Of a DNA stretch of 64,000 nt, positions 31,701-43,489 are shown in pieces (position 1 is the first letter of the stretch; every line of letters begins with the position of its first letter). The notes under the pieces were generated by a model. That model did not search any database and was not told the DNA's origin. It saw only the letters and a program-made list of their open reading frames with translations. Source of the DNA: Tricholoma matsutake (Eukaryota > Basidiomycota > Agaricomycetes > Agaricales > Tricholomataceae); assembly GCA_026075535.2 (NCBI GenBank), contig AP026540.1, positions 3,100,001 through 3,164,000 of the forward strand, read 5' to 3'. The position numbers and the translations under genes were made by a program.

Positions 31701-31860
31701 CTCTGTAAAAAAGGAAATTTCTCAGAGTCACATGATAGTTAGGTGCAAGTCAACAAAGTCAGGTAAATGTTAAAAAACTGGTCAAAATGTCAGGTCAAAG
31801 TCATGTCAGACAAATACAGGCTTCATCGAATCATTTAGCTAAACGTTCAATTTTCTTTGC
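31701..31860 (+). repeat. Left inverted terminal repeat of the YR retrotransposon
   Basis: The outer part 31701-31765 and inner part 31809-31860 are reverse complements (with scattered transitions) of 43413-43477 and 42896-42947. Between the two parts the left end has only 43 bp, whereas the right end carries a foldback arm there. Confidence 0.75.
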
Positions 31861-32292
31861 ATACACACCTCCATCGTTTCCCCCCTATCACTCTCATCTA
31901 TCCTCTTCTCTAGGAAACTCTGTTGTTTATCATCACTCCTCTCTCTCTCCATGTCCAATGCTCCCGTTTTGCACACTGCAAGCCCTGTGGCCCAGACCGA
32001 AGACAACATTTGTGCACAGGCAGAAGCATGTCAAAGGATTGTGGACAATGCAATCTCTGGGTCGATATCTGGCCTGGCCCTCCTGGGGCACCTTGAAGAT
32101 GCCAGAGCAACACCAGACGAGGCAAAGGATTATATTGAGCAATATACACAACAGCGAAGGGACCAAGAACCCATGGTACCAGACATTGCAGGCCCGTCTT
32201 CTGGACAGCCCATTCCAAATCCGGTTGACACTGCCATGTCTATTGCTTGGGCTTTGCTTCACACTAAGGTCAATCATTTCCAGGATGCATCC

Positions 32293-32707
32293 TATAAGGG
32301 CAACCTAAGCCTCTAGCAAAGGGAAATCTGAAGTTAAAACTATGCTACATAATACAGGGATTGGGGGCGCACCTAGCAAAGGGAAATCCGAAGAGAAAAC
32401 TCTAAGGATCCCCTTGCTGATGCCCAGACAACAAAAATCAAATATAACCTAAAAATAGAAAAAGGTGGAGATAGGCGGATCAAGGCCGCCGAATGACATC
32501 ATACCAAGGGGTATGTGTCGGAAGGGGTACTCCGCCTCTAAATATAAAAGTGTCAACATGTACAAACATGATAGAAAGGGAAAATTAGTAACAAAATCCG
32601 GAAAAATCATAGAAAATGAAGAATAGAAGGAAATGAGGTGGGGAAAAATATAGGACAAACATAAAAAATAGGAAAAACACACAGGGCACCCCCCTAGTCC
32701 CCTTACA
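32293..32707 (-). repeat. 3' LTR of copy E (415 bp)
   Basis: This LTR is reverse-complemented, starting TATAAGGGC and ending CCCCTTACA on the plus strand. It is 11 bp shorter than the family length because of a deletion near 32428, where the other LTR reads TATATGTGAAGATGA. Confidence 0.92.
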
Positions 32708-32718
32708 TCACCCCCTCT

Positions 32719-35700
32719 CTAAGATGCATCGCCCCGATGCATTCGAAATCGTATACGACCAAAGTCCATGACTTGAATGCGACGTGGTGCAGCAGTGTGC
32801 CGTCGGTGGAATTCCTTGATTAACCGAGGGGCATTTATGTCAGACTCTTCGACCCATGAGTTCTCCTCATACCCATAACCCTTCCAATGTACCAAATACT
32901 GAAGTTTTCCTCTACGCAAACGGCTGTCCAAGATTGACTCGACTTCATATTGGGGTTCCCCCTCGATCACTGTAGGTGGTGGTGGTGGGTGTGAATGGCA
33001 TCCCGGGAATGGATCTGGGGGAGCTGGAAGCAATTTGACGACATGGAAGACGGGATGGAGTCTGGACATGGAGGCTGGGAGGCGTAGACGATAGGCATGT
33101 GTTCCAATGCACTTGACAATGGGGAAAGGTCCCAAGAAGCGATGAGCGAGTTTCTTGGATGGACGTGTAGTGGAGATGTCACTGGAGTCAAGATAAACTC
33201 GATCACCAACCTTGTACTGAGGGGTTGGGGAGTGGTGTTGGTCGTAAAATCACACCATGTCGTCCTTCGCCTTTGCTAAGGCTGCCCTTGCCTCCTCCAA
33301 GCTATCCCTCATGCGTTCTGTGAACTCATTCACTGTCTCGATGTGTGAGGGAGTTTGGCAAGGTTCAAATCCCATGCGTGGATGTCGTCCAGTGTCTAAG
33401 AGGAAAGGGGTCTGTTGAGTGGAAGCATGGACATGGTTGTTGTATCTGAACTTGGCCAAAGGAAGGAGATCATCCCAATCATCCTGGCGTTCATTGACAA
33501 AGAGGCAGATGTACTGCTCCAGTTCCTGGTTGACTCGCTCCGTCTGGCCATCAGTTTGTGGGTGATAAGCAGTTGAAGCAAGGAGTTTGATCCCCAGGAG
33601 TTGGTACAGCTCACGAGTGAACTCTGCCATGAACTGAGGGCCACGATCCGAGAGGAAGGCACCAGGAAGTCCATGTAATTTCCACACGTGGTGGAGGTAG
33701 AGTCAAGCGGCACCTAGGGCACTGACAGTGGTGTGAGTGGGAATGAAGTGAGCACATTTTCCCACTGAGTCAACTGTGCACATCACCGCATCAAACCCGT
33801 TTGACTCTGGCAATTCCACCACAAAGTCGACGCTGACGACATCCCAACAACTCTCTGGAACAGGAAGAGGGTGTAGCTCACCAATAGGCTTGCGACGAGG
33901 AACCTTGGTGCGTAAGCAAAGGTCACAAGTGCGACAATACTGACCAATGAGCTGTGACATTTGTGGCCACCAATAGTTCCGTGAGGTGAGCTCCAAGGTC
34001 TTCCAGCATCCAGGGTGGCCAGCAATCTGTGAGTCATGGTGTTGGGATATGATGTGCTGGCGAAGGTCTGGGTCATTGGGAACATAGATGCAATCCCTGA
34101 AATACAACAAGTCCTCCTTTTCAGCCCACTCTGCCGCACGTAAGGAAAGGGTCGATCCCTGCCTCAGTTCTTTAACAGCTTGGGCGACAACATCCTCATG
34201 TAAACCGCTACGGTTTACGCGACGAATGTCACGTAGGATGTCCCACTCCTTGCCCTGGGGTGCGATGCCTTCCAGTGCCCGAATGGTGAACAGGTCTGGC
34301 TGCAACAGCACAATGTTTTGGTTGTCACCGCTGCCATCCCCATGGTCTGCACATTGGGATAGGGCATCGGTCTTCCCCATGCTGCGACCCGGATGGTGGT
34401 GTAAGGAGAAGTCGAATCTAGATAGATACAGGGACCAACGAGCTTGACGACGGTTCAATTTCTTGGCCGTCATGAAGTACTTGAGGTTCTTGTGATCCGT
34501 CCAAATTTCCACCTTGTGTTGGGCACCCTCGAGGAAGTGTCGCCACTCCTCAAGCGCACGCATTATTGCCAACATCTCCTTGTCATGGATCTCATAGTTT
34601 CTCTCTACAGCACTAAGGCTTTTGGAGTAGAACGCAACAGGATGCCACTTCTGGTCCTCCGGAGACTGCTGAGACAACACGGCGCCCGTCACAAAGTCAG
34701 AACTGTTGGCTTCTACACAAAAAGGACGTGAATCGTCAGCAAAGGTAAGGATCGGAGCAGAAGTGACCATCTCCTTAAGCTTTTCGAACGCCTCCTGTTG
34801 TGCATTATCCCACCTCCATGCCTCCTTTCCTGTCAAGTCAAACAGCGGTCATGCATGATGTGAGAAATCCTTGATAAAACGCCGATAGAAATTGATGAAG
34901 CCCAGGAAAGACTGCACCTCCTTCTTGTTCGTGGGCGTCGGCCAAGCTGTGACCCCATTTACTTTGATAGGATCCATCTCCACTTGACCCTCCAAGATAA
35001 TCAGGCTGAGGTACTCGATCTTGGTCCTTTCGAACTCGCATTTGTCCTGATGAAGGTAGAGTTTGTACCGTCGAAGTCGCTCTAGGACGAGGCACATGAT
35101 GCAACGGTGCTCTTCAACCATGCGAGTGAAGATGAGGATGTCATCGAGATAGATGCAGACAACACCTTCAAGGATGAGGTCGTGGAAGATGTCATTCATC
35201 ATGGTCTGAAAAGTGGCAGGGCTATTAGTAAGGCCAAAGAACATGACAAGCGGTTCAAAAAGACCACGGTTGGTACAAAAGGCTGCCTTCCACTCATCTC
35301 CCTCCTTTATCCTCACATTATTATAGCCCCAACGGACATCGAGCTTGGTGAAGTATCGGGCTCCATGGAGCTGGTTTACGAGTTTGGAGATGAGGGGTAG
35401 TGGGTAGCGATTTTTGACCGTGATGTTGTTGAGCCTTCTGTAGTCTTGAACCGGTCAAAGTGAGCCATCCTTCTTCTTGACAAAGAAAAAGGGAGAGGCC
35501 ATGGGTGACTTTGATGGTCGAATACGTCCAGAGGCCAGGTGCTCGTCGATGAACTGGTCAAGCTGCCATTGTTCTTCCGGAGAGAGAGGATAGACCTTGC
35601 AGGATGAAGGGGTTGCACTGGGGGTGAGTTCAATCGCGTGATCCCATGGCTTACGCGCAGGAAGAGAGTCAAATGACTCCTTGGAGAACACGTCTTCAAA

Positions 35701-36661
35701 CTCATGGAGATGAGGGAGTAAGGAGTTAGTAGAGGATTTAGCAGCGTTGTTTTTGTGGAAGGCCTCGGCGAGGTGTTGGGATATGTTTGATGTGGCACAC
35801 ACCTCATGCGATGAGCGAATCGCAGTGTAGAAGATCCAATCACCCTCCTCCACTTCCTCTGGGTCTTCATCATCATCCGAGTCCGGCATTAGATCAGGAA
35901 CCCCTTCCAATTCCACTTCAGGTATAGGCAGGGGTCCAGCACGACACTTCTGAGTTTATCGTATTGCCGCCTTCTGTCCACGACGTTCTTGCCTGGCTTC
36001 TGTGAAACACGTCTGACAGTGGGATGGACATCGGCTCATGGTAACCTCCCCGGTGCGCCAGTCAACCTCTGGGTTATGGTCTCGAAGCCATGGATATCCC
36101 AAAATCACCTTTTGCTTTCCTAATTGAGTGACAGCAAAAAGGGCACGCTCACTATGATCTTTGTAATGGAGATCCAGGTCTGCAACCTCTCAGATGGCAC
36201 CAGCTTCATTTGGGGATCCATCCACGTTATATACAGGTATTGGATGTGAGAGTGAGCAAGTATTTAGACGATGTTGTTGTACCAGATGGGAATCGATGAA
36301 GAGACCAGTCGCACCAGAGTCCAGGAGCGCAGAGACACCGAGTATCTGTCCAGTGTCGGTCGTCTGCAGTTCGATGGCTAGGTTTAAGGAATGTGCAGAG
36401 GGAGTGGATGCCACAATATACTTGCGTGGTAGTTTACGCTCCCATGATTTAATTTTGGGACGTGGAGTAGAAGGAGAGATGGGGAGAGCAGGTACGTCTT
36501 TAGCCAACTTCGAAGGGTCAGAGAGGGGAGCAGTCACAGAAATGGATTCATTCTCCGGGGATTCAACTGACAAGACTTCAAAGCAGTTATGGACAGGCAG
36601 TGAGGGCGTACGATTCACTCGCTGCGAATAGGAAAATCCTGCTCCTCTACAACTTGATCCT
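32719..36661 (-). pseudogene. pol of copy E (several in-frame stops)
   Basis: It encodes the same domains as copy A: protease DSGATGLFID near 36300, RT YLDD near 35140, RNase H near 34700-34500, the integrase zinc finger near 34000, the DDE core near 33830-33540 with its first Asp intact, and a chromodomain near 32800-32960. The frame stops near 36188, 35455, 34848, 33702 and 33249. The matching codons in copy A are CGA (Arg) at these places where they can be compared. Confidence 0.88.
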
Positions 36662-37709
36662 TCGCTTCCTCAACATCTACAAGCGCCAACAAATCTTGCA
36701 GGAGTTCGTCTCGTCCCTCGGGGGTGAGCATGCGGATATCCTGACGATGGGGACACGCTCCAGCCCTGTGTCCAGGTTCCCCACAATCGTAGCAGAGATC
36801 CAACTTATGTGCACGGCTGCGGGCTGCATCAACATCCATTGGTACTGGGACATTGACAGCTGGTGTGGGAGTTTGATGAACAGGAATGGGGTTAGGGCAG
36901 GGGAGGCTTCGATTGAAGGTGTAGGGTGTATGAGTGGTAGTTGGAGCACGGAATGCAGCATTAAACGCCGCATTTGTGAGTCAGTTCTCGTCACAGAGTG
37001 AAGCAGCTTCATACCAAGCAAGGATATCATCGTCTGCTGGGCGCCCTTCCAACATCTGTGCAATCTGGTCCTGAATTTCTCGGTTGAGCCCCCGTCGGAA
37101 CTTCACCACCACTGGTAACCCACTCCCATATCCTGCCATGTCCACCAAATCCTTGAACTCATCGATATAGTCGTCCACGGATCGACGTCCCTGGTGGTAA
37201 GCGGATGACTCAAGTCATGTCACTGCTCAGTGGCATTCATTGAGGGGGCAGAAGTGGCGTACGAACTCAGCTCGAAAGTCACCCCAAGTTGAGAAAGGTA
37301 GAGAACCGAGTTCTTTAGTTTGATGTAGGATACGGTCCACATAGAGATAGGCGCGTTCAGATTTCATGTATGTGAAGGCCCAATAAATTTTTGCAGCCTC
37401 ATCGACAAATTGATGCGACTGGAGACTAATGTATAACTCACAGGAATTAAGGAATGCATGTCCCTGCGCACGTGCACCATTAAATTCGGTGGGGGGGGAT
37501 GGTTTGATCTGGGCATGTTCCTTAGTGGACACGTTTGGCAAAACGTTGTTGTTGGGTGCGCTTGGAGTTGTGAAGGGGGAACTATTAGTCGTAGGGTTAG
37601 CCTGGAGGATCCTAACAAAGTTTTCAATCGTAGATTTAAGTGAGTCGATTTGCGCGCGCATTCCGGAAACCTTGCTTTCAAGCGCGTCGAAGTGTTCTGA
37701 TGTGTCCAT
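36615..37709 (-). pseudogene. gag of copy E (in-frame stops)
   Basis: It starts MDTSEHFDAL at 37709 and aligns with the intact Gag of copy C. It has the same two TGA codons as copy A after NECH (near 37226 and 37214), a further TGA after LCDEN near 36980, and a short deletion before the C-terminus. The zinc knuckle CYDCGEPGHRAGAC is kept. AAAATCC at 36633-36639 is the reverse complement of the candidate slippery heptamer. Confidence 0.85.
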
Positions 37710-37875
37710 GTCGCTAGGGAGCACATTTGGCGAAAATGGCAGCGTAATAAAGGCGAGATTATCTGGAACAGTGTGTAGGGACTCTGTGGAGCTTTGGGAA
37801 GCATCGTCCAGTCCGTACCTGCCTATCTTGGGCAGCGCATTCGCGATTTTCGGGCCTTAGGGGAGAGTTTTCTAC

Positions 37876-38301
37876 TATAAGGGCAACCTAAGCCTCTAGC
37901 AAAGGGAAATCCAAAGTTAAAATTATGCTACATAATACAGGGATTGGGGGCGCACCTAGCAAAGGGAAATCTGAAGAGAAAACTCTAAGGATCCCCTTGC
38001 TGATGCCCAGTATATGTGAAGATGACAAAAATCAAATATAACCTAAAAATAGAAAAAGGCAGAGATAGGCGGATCAAGGCCGCCGAATGACATCATACCA
38101 AGGGGTATGTGTCGGAAGGGGTACTCCGCCTCTAAATATAAAAGTGTCAACATGTACAAACATGATAGCAAGGGAAAATTAGTAATAAAATCCGGAAAAA
38201 TCATAGAAAATGAAGAATAGAAGGAAATGAGGTGGGGAAAAATATAGGACGAACATAAAAAATAGGAAAAACACACAGGGCACCCCCCTAGTCCCCTTAC
38301 A
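37876..38301 (-). repeat. 5' LTR of copy E (426 bp)
   Basis: This is a complete LTR on the minus strand. The primer-like site (AGAGTTTTCT on the plus strand) lies at 37864-37873, 2 nt outside the LTR. Confidence 0.93.
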
Positions 38302-39018
38302 CATCCCCTCAGACAGCTGCAAATTCTGGAGGACCACTTTCCGATGAGCTCGCAAATCTGCTTGGACTATCTAGTGTCAAAGGCACCATTCCAGCATCTG
38401 TGCTCACTAAGGCCCCACATCTATCTAGGTTGTCTGATTCATTGATGTCTGATCCCCATCTTGAAAAGACTCAGGACCTCCTCTCTGTTTACAGTCCACA
38501 AAGTTCTCAAGATATCCTCATCAGCAAGGCTCAGTTTGCTCCAGTCAGTGACCCCCTTCCTCGAACTGTCTGGTGGAAGATTCTTCTCGACCATTTTTTC
38601 GATTTTGAAAAGCTTTTTGCCTCAATGGACAATGGCTATGATCATCATGACGATCCAAAGGATTTTGGAGCCAGCTACACATTGGTCAAGAAGGACCAAG
38701 CTTTCTCTAAGCGCCCTCTTCAAACCGAAGCTGACTGGATACAGGTTTTTGGTGCATGGTCTGTGGGTGTTGCCTTCTTCTTTCCTCATCGGGAAGATGA
38801 ACTTAGGGAGTATTGGTCAATGGTTATGGACCTTTTCTGAGCTGCACCAGCAAACCCTCTCATTGCTATATCGTTTGATGTACAAGTTCATGATAAGTAC
38901 TCTAAGAAGCCTTTTCACCTCAATGATCGGGCTCAGCTCAACCTTCCGCTCCTCGCACAAATGCTCTCTCTGACTTCACCACATCCTCCACACACAAATA
39001 AGAGAGCTGTCTCTTCTC

Positions 39019-41112
39019 ATGCATCTGCTCCTGCCAACAGTTCAAAATGTGTGGATGTGCATTGCCATAATTGGAGCTTCGGTTTGTGCAAGACCAAGAT
39101 ATGCCCGAATCGCTGCAAGCATGGGATTTGCTGCATTTGTGGTGAAGGACACCGAGCAAAGGACAACGAGCAGTGCTTCACCCTCCTCCAATCTCGCAAT
39201 GGATCATGAGTTGTTGGACTTACAGGAAGGTGTGTTGAGGTTTGCTGAGAAGGGGCCAATCTCTTTGAGTACTCCATCCTTAAAATGTAAAGCTCCAGAT
39301 ACCATCAACTCCCCTCGGTTTTGCTGTGGGTTTGTTTGGACAGACAATTTAACAGATTGTGTTTCACCATTGGCTCATTACACTGAGATTGCACCTCCTC
39401 TACCATCTCCACCTCGACACCTTTTGGACGACCCTGTCATCCAAGAGTCCATCCATTCATTGGGTGATGCAATAAGAGTCGACATGCCTTTTGATGTTGA
39501 AAAACTTGAGCTTCTTCTAATGGATCATCCAAACCAACCTTTTGTACACTCCATGATGAAAGGTCTTTGCAAAGGTTTTTGGCCTTTTGACAAAGGAGAT
39601 TGGAAAATCGAATTGGAAGAGGTTATACCAGATTATGAGTTGAACATCGAAGATGCAGAGGCAATCCGAGCCTTTCAAGACTGTGAGATTGGGGCTGGTC
39701 AATGGTCTGAATCTCTGGAAAATACAGACCTGCTTCCGGGAATGAAGATTTCCCTGATGTTTGTGGTTTGGCAAAACAAAAAACCATGCATCGTCATGGA
39801 TCACTCTTGTTCTGGGATCAACAATGGCATTCCTCAATCAGAAGCCAAGGTGAAGTATGATGATATGTGAACATTTGGTCAGAATCTGCACAACACTCGC
39901 ACGTCTAACCCAGGGCAATGTCTGGTGACCTTTAAATCAGGTGTCGCATCCGCATTCCTCAACTTGCCAGCCCACCCCATTTTTCAACTACGTCAAATCA
40001 TGAAAATCGAGGGTAAATTATTCATTGTTCGATGCCTCGTGTTTGGCAACCATGCTTCTCCTCGATGCTGGTGTGCCATGTCAGGATTACTGTGCTGGCT
40101 TGGTGTTCGCAAGTTGGGTATTGTTGGCTTACACATCTACATGGATGACTTTTTCAGCTGGGACTATGCTGACAACCTCATTTGGTACCGGGGGAAGCTT
40201 CGACCACGTCGTCAAGTGCAATTTTTGCTCCTCTGGGATTCAATATCTTGTCCTTTTGATGACCGAAAGCAGGAACACAGCGAGGTTTTGAAGATAATCG
40301 GTTTTTGGGTGGACATCAATGTGGGCAGTATATCTTTATCACTGTCTGCCGTGTCCGATATCATCACAAAAATTGATCTTTTTCTCACTACTCCAGACCA
40401 TTCTCCTTCCCTGCGAGCATGGCAATGCCTGGCTGGTCACCTGAACTGGATGATAAATGTGCTTCCCTGGGGACGACCAGCCCTGACAGAACTGTATCGC
40501 AAAATTAGCAGCAAATCTTGGTCACATCGTGGAATTCCCATCAATGTGGCTGTCATCATTGATTTGCTGTGGCTAAAGCATGTCATTCCTGCCGCCATTG
40601 GAATCTGTTTCACTGATATGGGTATGTGGCCTGATCATGATGCTGACATGGTGATGTGGACAGATGTGAGTCTTCGCAATGCTCTGGCATTTGTCTACTC
40701 CAACAAGGGCTTCGTCTATCCCATTAGACCTCCACCTACAGGGGCTAAAGTAGATATCTTTTTCTTGGAATTGCTTGCCATCACCTCAGCAGTTTACCAT
40801 GCAGGCTCTCTCCCACGTCCTCCACGCCGTGTCCTCATCTGGACTGATAGTCTGGATTCTGTTGCTGTTTTGAACTCCCTTCATACAGCCAAATCATTGC
40901 ACAATGCCCCACTGCTGGCCATTGCCGATATCATCCTCCAGATGGGGATGGATCTGCGTGTTCGGTTTATTGAAGGGAAGAAGAATGTACGTGCTGACAT
41001 GCTGTCTTGTTTTTTGATAGATGAGTACCAAAGCAAATTCTCTGCTGACCGCATTGAGAGCTTTACTCCTCCATGGGAGCTTCTGCCGGCACGATGGAGA
41101 GAGTACTTTTGA
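39019..41112 (+). pseudogene. Reverse transcriptase/RNase H of the YR retrotransposon
   Basis: One frame runs from the ATG at 39019 (overlapping the ORF1 end) to the TGA at 41110, with a single TGA at 39868-39870, right after YDDM. RT motifs include IVMDHSCSGINNGIP, then FKSGVASAFLNLPAHP. In the latter the motif A catalytic Asp seems to be Gly (codon 39940-39942; related elements read KSDV). The YMDD box is intact at 40138-40149. RNase H motifs follow: WTDVSLRNA near 40660, an ELLAITSA segment near 40770, WTDSLDSV near 40850 and NVRADMLS near 40985. It makes cDNA from the element RNA. The stop and the Gly make this copy probably inactive. Confidence 0.78.
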
Positions 41113-42149
41113 GTGCGCTGGGGGGGAAGAGGAGCACTCCACATGTACCTCGCCCCCCCATGGAGCTGGCAGACCTTGATGCCCGAGCTCTTTATTTGCA
41201 GGTAAACTCTATTGAACGTTCAACATCCAAAAACTATGCTACTGGGGCTCGAGACTACATCAATTTTTGCATCTTACACTCTCTTCCATTGGATCCTACA
41301 CCCACCACATTATCCCATTACATTGCTTACTCATCTCAATTCATCGCTTCCAGATCGAAATACCTGACAGGCATACGACATTTTCTGAAAGACCTGTACC
41401 CTGATTTTGATGTGAATCATACAGATCCTCTCGTAAGTTCCACCATCCAGGGTTCAAAGAAAGTACGAGCGGATCCTGTTGAGAGGAAACTGCCACTTCA
41501 CTTGCCTCATCTGCAGTCCTTCCTCAATGTCGCCCATTGCACGGGAACCTATGACGACTTTCTATTTATTGTTCTACTGACTTGTGCATTCTACAGATGT
41601 CATCGTATGGGTGAACTGATCCAAAAGAACAATCACAGCTTGTTCTATTGGAGGAAGATCATCAAACAGGCATCATTGACCTTCAAGAGTGGACGTGCAC
41701 AGTATCACCTACCATATCATAAGGGGGATCCTTTCTATCGAGGATCTGATGTCATTTTGACAACACAGGATGTTGCCAATCCTGTATCACTTCTTCAGGA
41801 TTATGTGCAACTTTGGGATCGTCTCCATGGCACCAAGGCAGCCTTGTTCCTCCATGAGAATGGCTCTCACCCTACTCAGTCATGGTTTGAACTTAAATTC
41901 TTCGTGGTTCTCGACCATTGTTTTGGAGGACATTCCCCTCACACAGGTTACGCCACCTTTCTGGCCTCCTTGGACATTGCGGAATCTATCATTCAAGCTG
42001 TTGGACGATGGTCCTCAGAGGCTTGGAAATTTTACATTCGAGAAAATCTGGCAGTCAGTGTTGCAAAAAAGGGGAAAGTGCCCATGGGTTACAAGTGCTC
42101 AAAGAGCACGATACGGTACAGTGAAGTATATATAAGTACTGGTAACTAG
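41073..42149 (+). CDS. Tyrosine recombinase of the YR retrotransposon (358 aa)
   Basis: The frame is open from an ATG that overlaps the RT/RNase H end. An N-terminal SAM-like DNA-binding region (SIERSTSKNYATGARDYINF, TGIRHFLKDLYP) precedes the catalytic domain. The first catalytic region has RCHRMGEL. The box that should read H-x-x-R reads HSPH (41931-41942), so the second catalytic Arg appears to be His. The nucleophile region GRWSSEAWKFYIRENL is intact, with Tyr at 42033-42035. YRs of this kind insert circular cDNA without target duplications. With the Arg missing, activity is doubtful. A different, fragmentary YR lies at 43490-43800. Confidence 0.8.
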   Translation: MGASAGTMERVLLSALGGKRSTPHVPRPPMELADLDARALYLQVNSIERSTSKNYATGARDYINFCILHSLPLDPTPTTLSHYIAYSSQFIASRSKYLTGIRHFLKDLYPDFDVNHTDPLVSSTIQGSKKVRADPVERKLPLHLPHLQSFLNVAHCTGTYDDFLFIVLLTCAFYRCHRMGELIQKNNHSLFYWRKIIKQASLTFKSGRAQYHLPYHKGDPFYRGSDVILTTQDVANPVSLLQDYVQLWDRLHGTKAALFLHENGSHPTQSWFELKFFVVLDHCFGGHSPHTGYATFLASLDIAESIIQAVGRWSSEAWKFYIRENLAVSVAKKGKVPMGYKCSKSTIRYSEVYISTGN

Positions 42150-42472
42150 GCAATGGAGGCAGATCATGATAACAGAACAGCATCAGGACCAAAGAGCGGC
42201 CTGATATGGCTAAGTGGCCTGACACAGCTGAGCTCGATATTTCAACAGTCAGGGTCAAACAGCAATTGGCAGCTCTCCAACTGCACATCTAGTCAAACTG
42301 CTCTATGCTCCTTGCTTTTCATCTTTTCTCACCTCCACCACCCCCACACACATCATCATCAGCATCTTTTAGCGCATTTGCTCCCTCACATATTCTATTT
42401 GGGGTCCATTTAGGCAGGTCTCAGTTTTTCCGCTATTACTTCACTCTGAGCCAGCAGCAGAGGTCGTCGTAA

Positions 42473-43417
42473 AGGCGGGTTCCAAGGGCAAGGAGCATTT
42501 TCGTAGGCCTCTGCACCATCTTGAGTTCACGTGACTAGCTTCGCTATCCATGTTCGTTTTCCCCCTTTTCGCATGATCCATACCTTGGTGCTAGGGGCTA
42601 GCAGATGCCAGGTATAAGACAGATAAAATGTGGCTAGGGGTCTTTCTGTGTTGCTTCCTCTTGACTACCATCACTTGCAAGCAACACAGGTAAGCGCTTC
42701 GTGCTCTTATTGCCACCAGCTTCTTACTTTCATGGTACTGTTATTTAAGGCTCCACCTATCTTAATAACACTTATCGTATTACTACAAACACTGACAGAC
42801 TATAGTACAAAACTGGACATAGACCATTTGACTAAAACACAATTCAAGACTTGTAAAAAAAGAAAAAAACAACAAAAGAAGGGAGGGAAGGGAGGGCAAA
42901 GAAAATTGAACATTTAGCTAAACAATTCGATGAAGCCTGTATTTGTCATGTGACTGTGTCAGGGACTCAGATAGAATGGGTAACTATATCTGCTCACAAG
43001 TAAGATTCAACTGGGTAGAATAGCGGAGCTATAACAGTGAACCAGATGAATCCTGAAAGTGAGGACCTAGTTGAGATCAACCTGAAATGAATTGCGGAAA
43101 CTCTTACAATGCGAGTAAGTGTTATTCAGATAGGTGGAGCCTTAAATAACAGTACCATGAAAGTAAGAAGCTGGCGGCAATAAGAGCGCGAAGCACTTAC
43201 CTGTGTTGCTTGCGAGTGATGGTAGTCAAGAGGAAGCAACACAGAAAGACCCCTAGCCACATTTTATCTGTCTTATACCTGGCATCTGCTAGCCCCTAGC
43301 ACCAAGGTATGGATCATGCGAAAAGGGGGAAAACGAACGTGGATAGCGAAGCTAGTCACGTGAACTCAAGATGGCGCAGAGGCCTACGAAAATGCTCCTT
43401 GCCCTTGGAACCTACCT
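42473..43417. repeat. Foldback structure with 303-bp arms at the right end of the YR retrotransposon
   Basis: 42473-42775 and 43115-43417 are reverse complements with only about a dozen differences by eye, nearly all transitions. The 339-bp loop holds the inner part of the right terminal repeat (42896-42947). Because the arms enclose that piece, they are not a simple later insertion. The layout resembles the internal complementary region plus right terminal repeat of DIRS elements. No open frame of note occurs in the arms. Confidence 0.82.
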
Positions 43418-43477
43418 GACTTTGTTGACTTGCACCTAGCAGTCACGTGACTCTCGGAAATTTCCATTTTTACAGAG
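43413..43477 (-). repeat. Outer right inverted terminal repeat of the YR retrotransposon
   Basis: It is the reverse complement of 31701-31765 over the full 65 bp with few differences, ending TACAGAG. It marks the right boundary of the element. Confidence 0.75.
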
Positions 43478-43489
43478 AGTCACCAGCGA

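Larger units (their letters stand above)
32293..38301 (-). mobile_element. Ty3/gypsy chromovirus, copy E (6009 bp)
   Basis: This is a full-length reverse-strand copy with LTRs at 32293-32707 and 37876-38301 and an exact 5-bp target duplication CATCC (32288-32292 and 38302-38306). It is the youngest layer here, as it cuts the YR retrotransposon. Gag and pol contain several in-frame stops, nearly all TGA at sites where another copy has CGA. Unlike copy A, the first integrase Asp is kept (SVDFVVELP). Confidence 0.93.
31951..39209 (+). pseudogene. ORF1 (Gag-like, zinc finger) of the YR retrotransposon, split by gypsy copy E
   Basis: The two coding parts are 31951-32292 (114 codons from ATG, starting MSNAPVLHTA) and 38307-39209. 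They are in the same reading frame once copy E and one CATCC are set aside. One in-frame TGA at 38838-38840 interrupts it; the frame continues on both sides, so the unbroken protein would be about 413 aa. The C-terminal end has a Cys/His cluster (CHNWSFGLC, CKHGICCICGEGH) typical of Gag-like proteins of these elements and probably RNA-binding. The start is the first ATG after a pyrimidine-rich leader following the left repeat. Confidence 0.75.
31701..43477 (+). mobile_element. DIRS/Ngaro-like tyrosine-recombinase retrotransposon, split by a gypsy insertion
   Basis: The gene order is a zinc-finger Gag-like ORF1, RT/RNase H, and a tyrosine recombinase in place of a DDE integrase. That set defines YR retrotransposons. 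Its ends are inverted matches: 31701-31765 pairs with 43413-43477 (65 bp each), and 31809-31860 pairs with 42896-42947 (52 bp each). The right end also has 303-bp foldback arms. Gypsy copy E interrupts ORF1 at 32292/38302 with target CATCC. Removing E leaves about 5.8 kb. Few stops are present, but key catalytic residues look altered, so this copy is probably dead. No methyltransferase domain was seen, which would favour an Ngaro-like over a classic DIRS element. Confidence 0.78.

Noticed and set aside
42473..43417. Foldback arms as a stand-alone MITE
   Set aside because: The loop contains the inner part of the retrotransposon terminal repeat and no target duplication was found at the outer edges, so a simple insertion does not fit.
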